Shown: piece by piece, positions 61,476 to 64,000 of the stretch
Layout of the letters: every line of letters starts with the position of its first letter
Position numbering within the stretch: position 1 is the first letter of the stretch
Notes under the pieces: generated by a model
The model's database searches: none
Told to the model about the DNA's origin: nothing
The model's input: the letters and a program-made list of their open reading frames with translations, nothing else
Position numbers and translations under genes: made by a program
Assembly (NCBI GenBank): GCA_007922305.1
Contig: ML677358.1
Coordinates: 17,533,327-17,597,326 of the forward strand
Direction of reading: 5' to 3'
Length of the DNA: 64,000 bases
DNA from: Dermatemys mawii
Taxonomy: Eukaryota; Chordata; Testudines; Dermatemydidae

Positions 61476-61789
61476 TTACAAACAGACATTGCTGCACATT
61501 CTTTTGTTCTTATACAGATGTGTGTACAGCTGCAATGGCAATCGGGAAAGGCACTGTCCAATTTTACTTTTCTTTCTGAGGATACCTTTGTTGTGCTTTA
61601 TTGTGTGTAGGGAACATTTCAGTTAGCACTTGAATGCCAAGTCTCGAGTGACATGCAAGAGCTTAATTAAATCCTTCTTAATTCAGTCCAGAAGGCCACT
61701 ACAGCTTCCTCCTTTAAATCCACCTATGCCATGACACCTACCAAATACTTGACAACAGCTAGACTGCTGATGGGCTATGACCACTGCTT

Positions 61790-61990
61790 GTTACATTATT
61801 CTTAATGGTCTCACTGTTACCATGCGCTCTCCTCATCCATTCATTGTTTCTTCCTGCTGCCTCTTTTCCTATATGTAACGTGTAAGGTCTTCAGGGCAGG
61901 GACTGTCTTTGCATTATGTGCGTGCACAGAGCTAGGCACAGTGGAGCCTTGAACCTTTATTGCGTGCTGCAGATGTTACTGCAATACAAA
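61790..61990 (+). repeat. LINE-like 3' tail
   Basis: AGGTCTTCAGGGCAGGGACT, GCTAGGCACAGTGGAGCC and ACTGCAATACAAAAAATT match 52080-52325. Confidence 0.6.
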
Positions 61991-62269
61991 AAATTTGCAG
62001 CGGCTCAGTTTGTCATATGTAACCAGGTCATCTCGGCAACATTTTCGGTTCTTGGTAGACACCCAGCAAGTGGCACATAGAAAATACAAAGAGGTGTCGT
62101 TGTGTCTTCATCAGGCCATTTCAGAGTTCATGCTTTCGCTAGCATGGGCTCGCCCTTAAAAACGTCAATAAAGATATTTGATGAAATACAAAGAAAAGTC
62201 CCAAGGAAACGTGAATGGATATGAGAAGTTTCACAGTGCATGATCACTGAACAGTTAATTTAAAAGAAT

Positions 62270-62640
62270 ATAGGAATTGGGTAATTAACCATTGGAACTA
62301 TTTACCAAGGGACTTTGCTTGAAGTTTTAAAGTCAGGATTGGAAGTCTTTCTGAAGAACATGCTAAAGTTTGGCCAGGACTCATTTGCCTTGATGCAGGA
62401 GTTACTGGGTGAAATTCAATCACCTGTGTTATGCAGGAGGCATGAATGGTCTTTTCTGGATTTAAAATCTCTGACTCTATAAATTGCCAGACTGGATCAG
62501 ACCTCTGGTCCATCTAGTCCAGTATTCCATCCCTGACCATGGTCAGCACCAGGTGCTCCAGAAGAAGGGTCAGAACCCCACAGTTGGCAGATGTGGGGTA
62601 ATTTGTCCCCCAGTGAAGGTCTCATTCTAACTCTAAATAG
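62270..62640. repeat. Decayed CR1-like pieces
   Basis: GAACTATTTACCAAGGGACT resembles the + strand of a CR1 3' part. From about 62490 the text GACTGGATCAGACCTCTGGT and CCATCTAGTCCAGTATTCC is another CR1-related end. Confidence 0.45.
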
Positions 62641-62911
62641 TTAGAATTTGCCTTCTAGCTTGAGAAATAACAAGACTACAATAAAGCTGGGATATATGGC
62701 TATATACAATGGTATAAAATGGTCTGCTCCTTTCTTTGTCCTACCCACGTCCCGAATCCTGCAGCTACTTATGGATGTGAAAAGCAGAGGTGGGTACAGA
62801 GCTGGGTTTGGGAATCTGGAAAAGGAGATGCTGAAGGCAATGGAGAATGAGGTTTGGAAAGAGACTTGGGGGAGTAGGCTGGAGAAAAGCACTGCCACTG
62901 AGAAAGGTTCA

Positions 62912-63640
62912 TAGCTTTCTAGCTTCCAAGGCCAGAAGGGACCATTGTGATCATCTAGTCTGACCTCCTGTATAGCAGAAGCCACAGAACTACCCCACAA
63001 TAATTGCTAGAGTAGAGCTGTTAGAAAAACATCCAGTCTTGATTTTAAAATGGTCAGTGATGGAGAATCCACCTTGATCCTTAGTAAATTGTTCCAATGG
63101 TTAATTCCTCTCAGTACTAAAAATGCATGCCTTATTCCCAGTCTGAAATTGTCTAGCTCCTACTTCCAGCCATTGGATCGTGTTATTCCTTTCTTGGCTA
63201 GAAGGGGGAGCCCATTATTAAATATTTGTTCCCTATGTAATCAAGTCATTCCTTAACTTTGCCCCTTTGTTAAGATAAATAAATTGAGCTCCTTGAGTCT
63301 ATCGATATAAGGTGGGTTTTCAAATCATTTAATCATTCCCGTGGCTCTTCTCTGAACCCTCTCTGGTTTATCAATGTCCTTCTTGAATTGTGGACACCAG
63401 AACTGGACACAGGTTTGCAGCAGCAGTCACACCAGTGCCAAATAGAGAGATAAAATAACCTCTCTACTCCTACCCGAGATTCCCCTGTTTATGCATCCTA
63501 GGATCACATTCGCTCTTTTGGCCACAGAGTCACTCTGGAAGCTCATGTTCCGCTGATTATCCACCACCATCTCCAAATCTTTTTCAGAGTCCCTGCTTCC
63601 CAGCAGAGTCCCCCATCCTGCCAATCTGGCCTACCCCTCC
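62912..63640 (-). mobile_element. CR1 LINE fragment with ORF2 remnant
   Basis: On the minus strand LGSRDSEKDLEMVVDNQRN and SVAKRANVILGCINRGISG (63430-63610) match the end of the CR1 reverse-transcriptase region. The 3' end (GATCATCTAGTCTGACCTCC on +) is at the left. Confidence 0.9.
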
Positions 63641-63867
63641 GTGATCAGCAGGTGTAGTTCCCATTAGTAGTCTGGGGCAAAGAGGAAGCTGTCTCTGACT
63701 GCAGTGTATCAGAGTGGAAAGAGGGTTTTGACTGTTGCTGTACTTTGCAACAGTCATTTTAGCAGAAGGGGCTGGAGGATGAAAGAGAAAGTAGAGTGAG
63801 TCAGTAGGATGGGATAGTTTTGTTCTCAGCAGATGGCTTGCTCTGCACGGCTTCAGTTTGAAAGCAT

Positions 63868-64000
63868 CGGGCCTGATTCTCCACTGCCTTGCACTTTGTG
63901 TTGTCCTTCACGCCAGTGCAAAGTGGATGCAAAATGCTACCAGACAGAATGGTAACGCTCTACCTCTCTTCTGCATTGCATTTGCACCGGCAGAAATGAA
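63868..64000. repeat. Dispersed palindromic element at the window edge
   Basis: GGGCCTGATTCTCCACTGCC, TTCACGCCAGTGCAAAGTGG and TGCATTGCATTTGCACCGGC are of the 'GCCTGATTCT' family. The window ends inside it. Confidence 0.5.

Larger units (their letters stand above)
55402..64000 (+). other. CYFIP2: Probable CYFIP2 intron 1 (partial)
   Basis: No exon is recognised in this 8.6 kb; in particular the CYFIP2 N-terminus beginning MTTHVTLEDA is not found. Repeats are listed at 57350, 57780, 58886, 60697, 61265, 61790, 62270, 62912 and 63868. The stretches 56000-57340, 57965-58880 and 59550-60690 show nothing recognisable. A C16 run lies near 55916. Confidence 0.55.

Overview
This is a 64 kb piece of an amniote nuclear genome, most likely a turtle (a crocodilian is the main alternative). 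The evidence is a split vertebrate gene with GT-AG introns, abundant CR1 retrotransposon ends with ATTCTATG-type tails, MIR-like core-SINE pieces, a Penelope-like endonuclease fragment and many short inverted-repeat DNA elements. The species call rests on repeat style and is an inference.

The only complete protein-coding gene is ITK, the T-cell Tec-family tyrosine kinase, on the + strand. Seventeen coding exons from 8219 to 46304 join in frame, all with GT-AG introns. The product is 620 residues, the same length as I recall for human ITK, and the residue numbers coincide. It has a PH domain, a zinc-binding Btk motif, a proline-rich stretch, SH3, SH2 and a kinase domain, with every catalytic and regulatory residue I checked present. 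A 3' untranslated region of about 2.6 kb ends at a polyadenylation signal at 48912-48917.

Layout: 1-8218 is gene-free upstream sequence made of old repeats, with a possible T-cell type promoter just before the ATG. 8219-48935 is ITK, with a 16 kb repeat-filled intron 1. About 48940-54830 is intergenic and mostly transposon-derived. About 54830-55830 holds a GT/G-rich tandem repeat and a strong CpG island, interrupted by a 100-N assembly gap, with a splice donor at 55402. Gene order in other vertebrates (ITK then CYFIP2, same strand) and the CpG island suggest that this is the CYFIP2 promoter and untranslated first exon. No CYFIP2 coding exon lies in the window, so 55402-64000 would be its first intron.

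No new multi-gene system was found. The more unusual material is in the repeats: a TA-flanked GC-rich element with an internal minisatellite that is open in many frames, two almost identical 660 bp elements in opposite orientation (one 60 bp downstream of ITK exon 2), a 62-bp-arm hairpin in ITK intron 8, a GIY-YIG Penelope fragment and several nested insertions.
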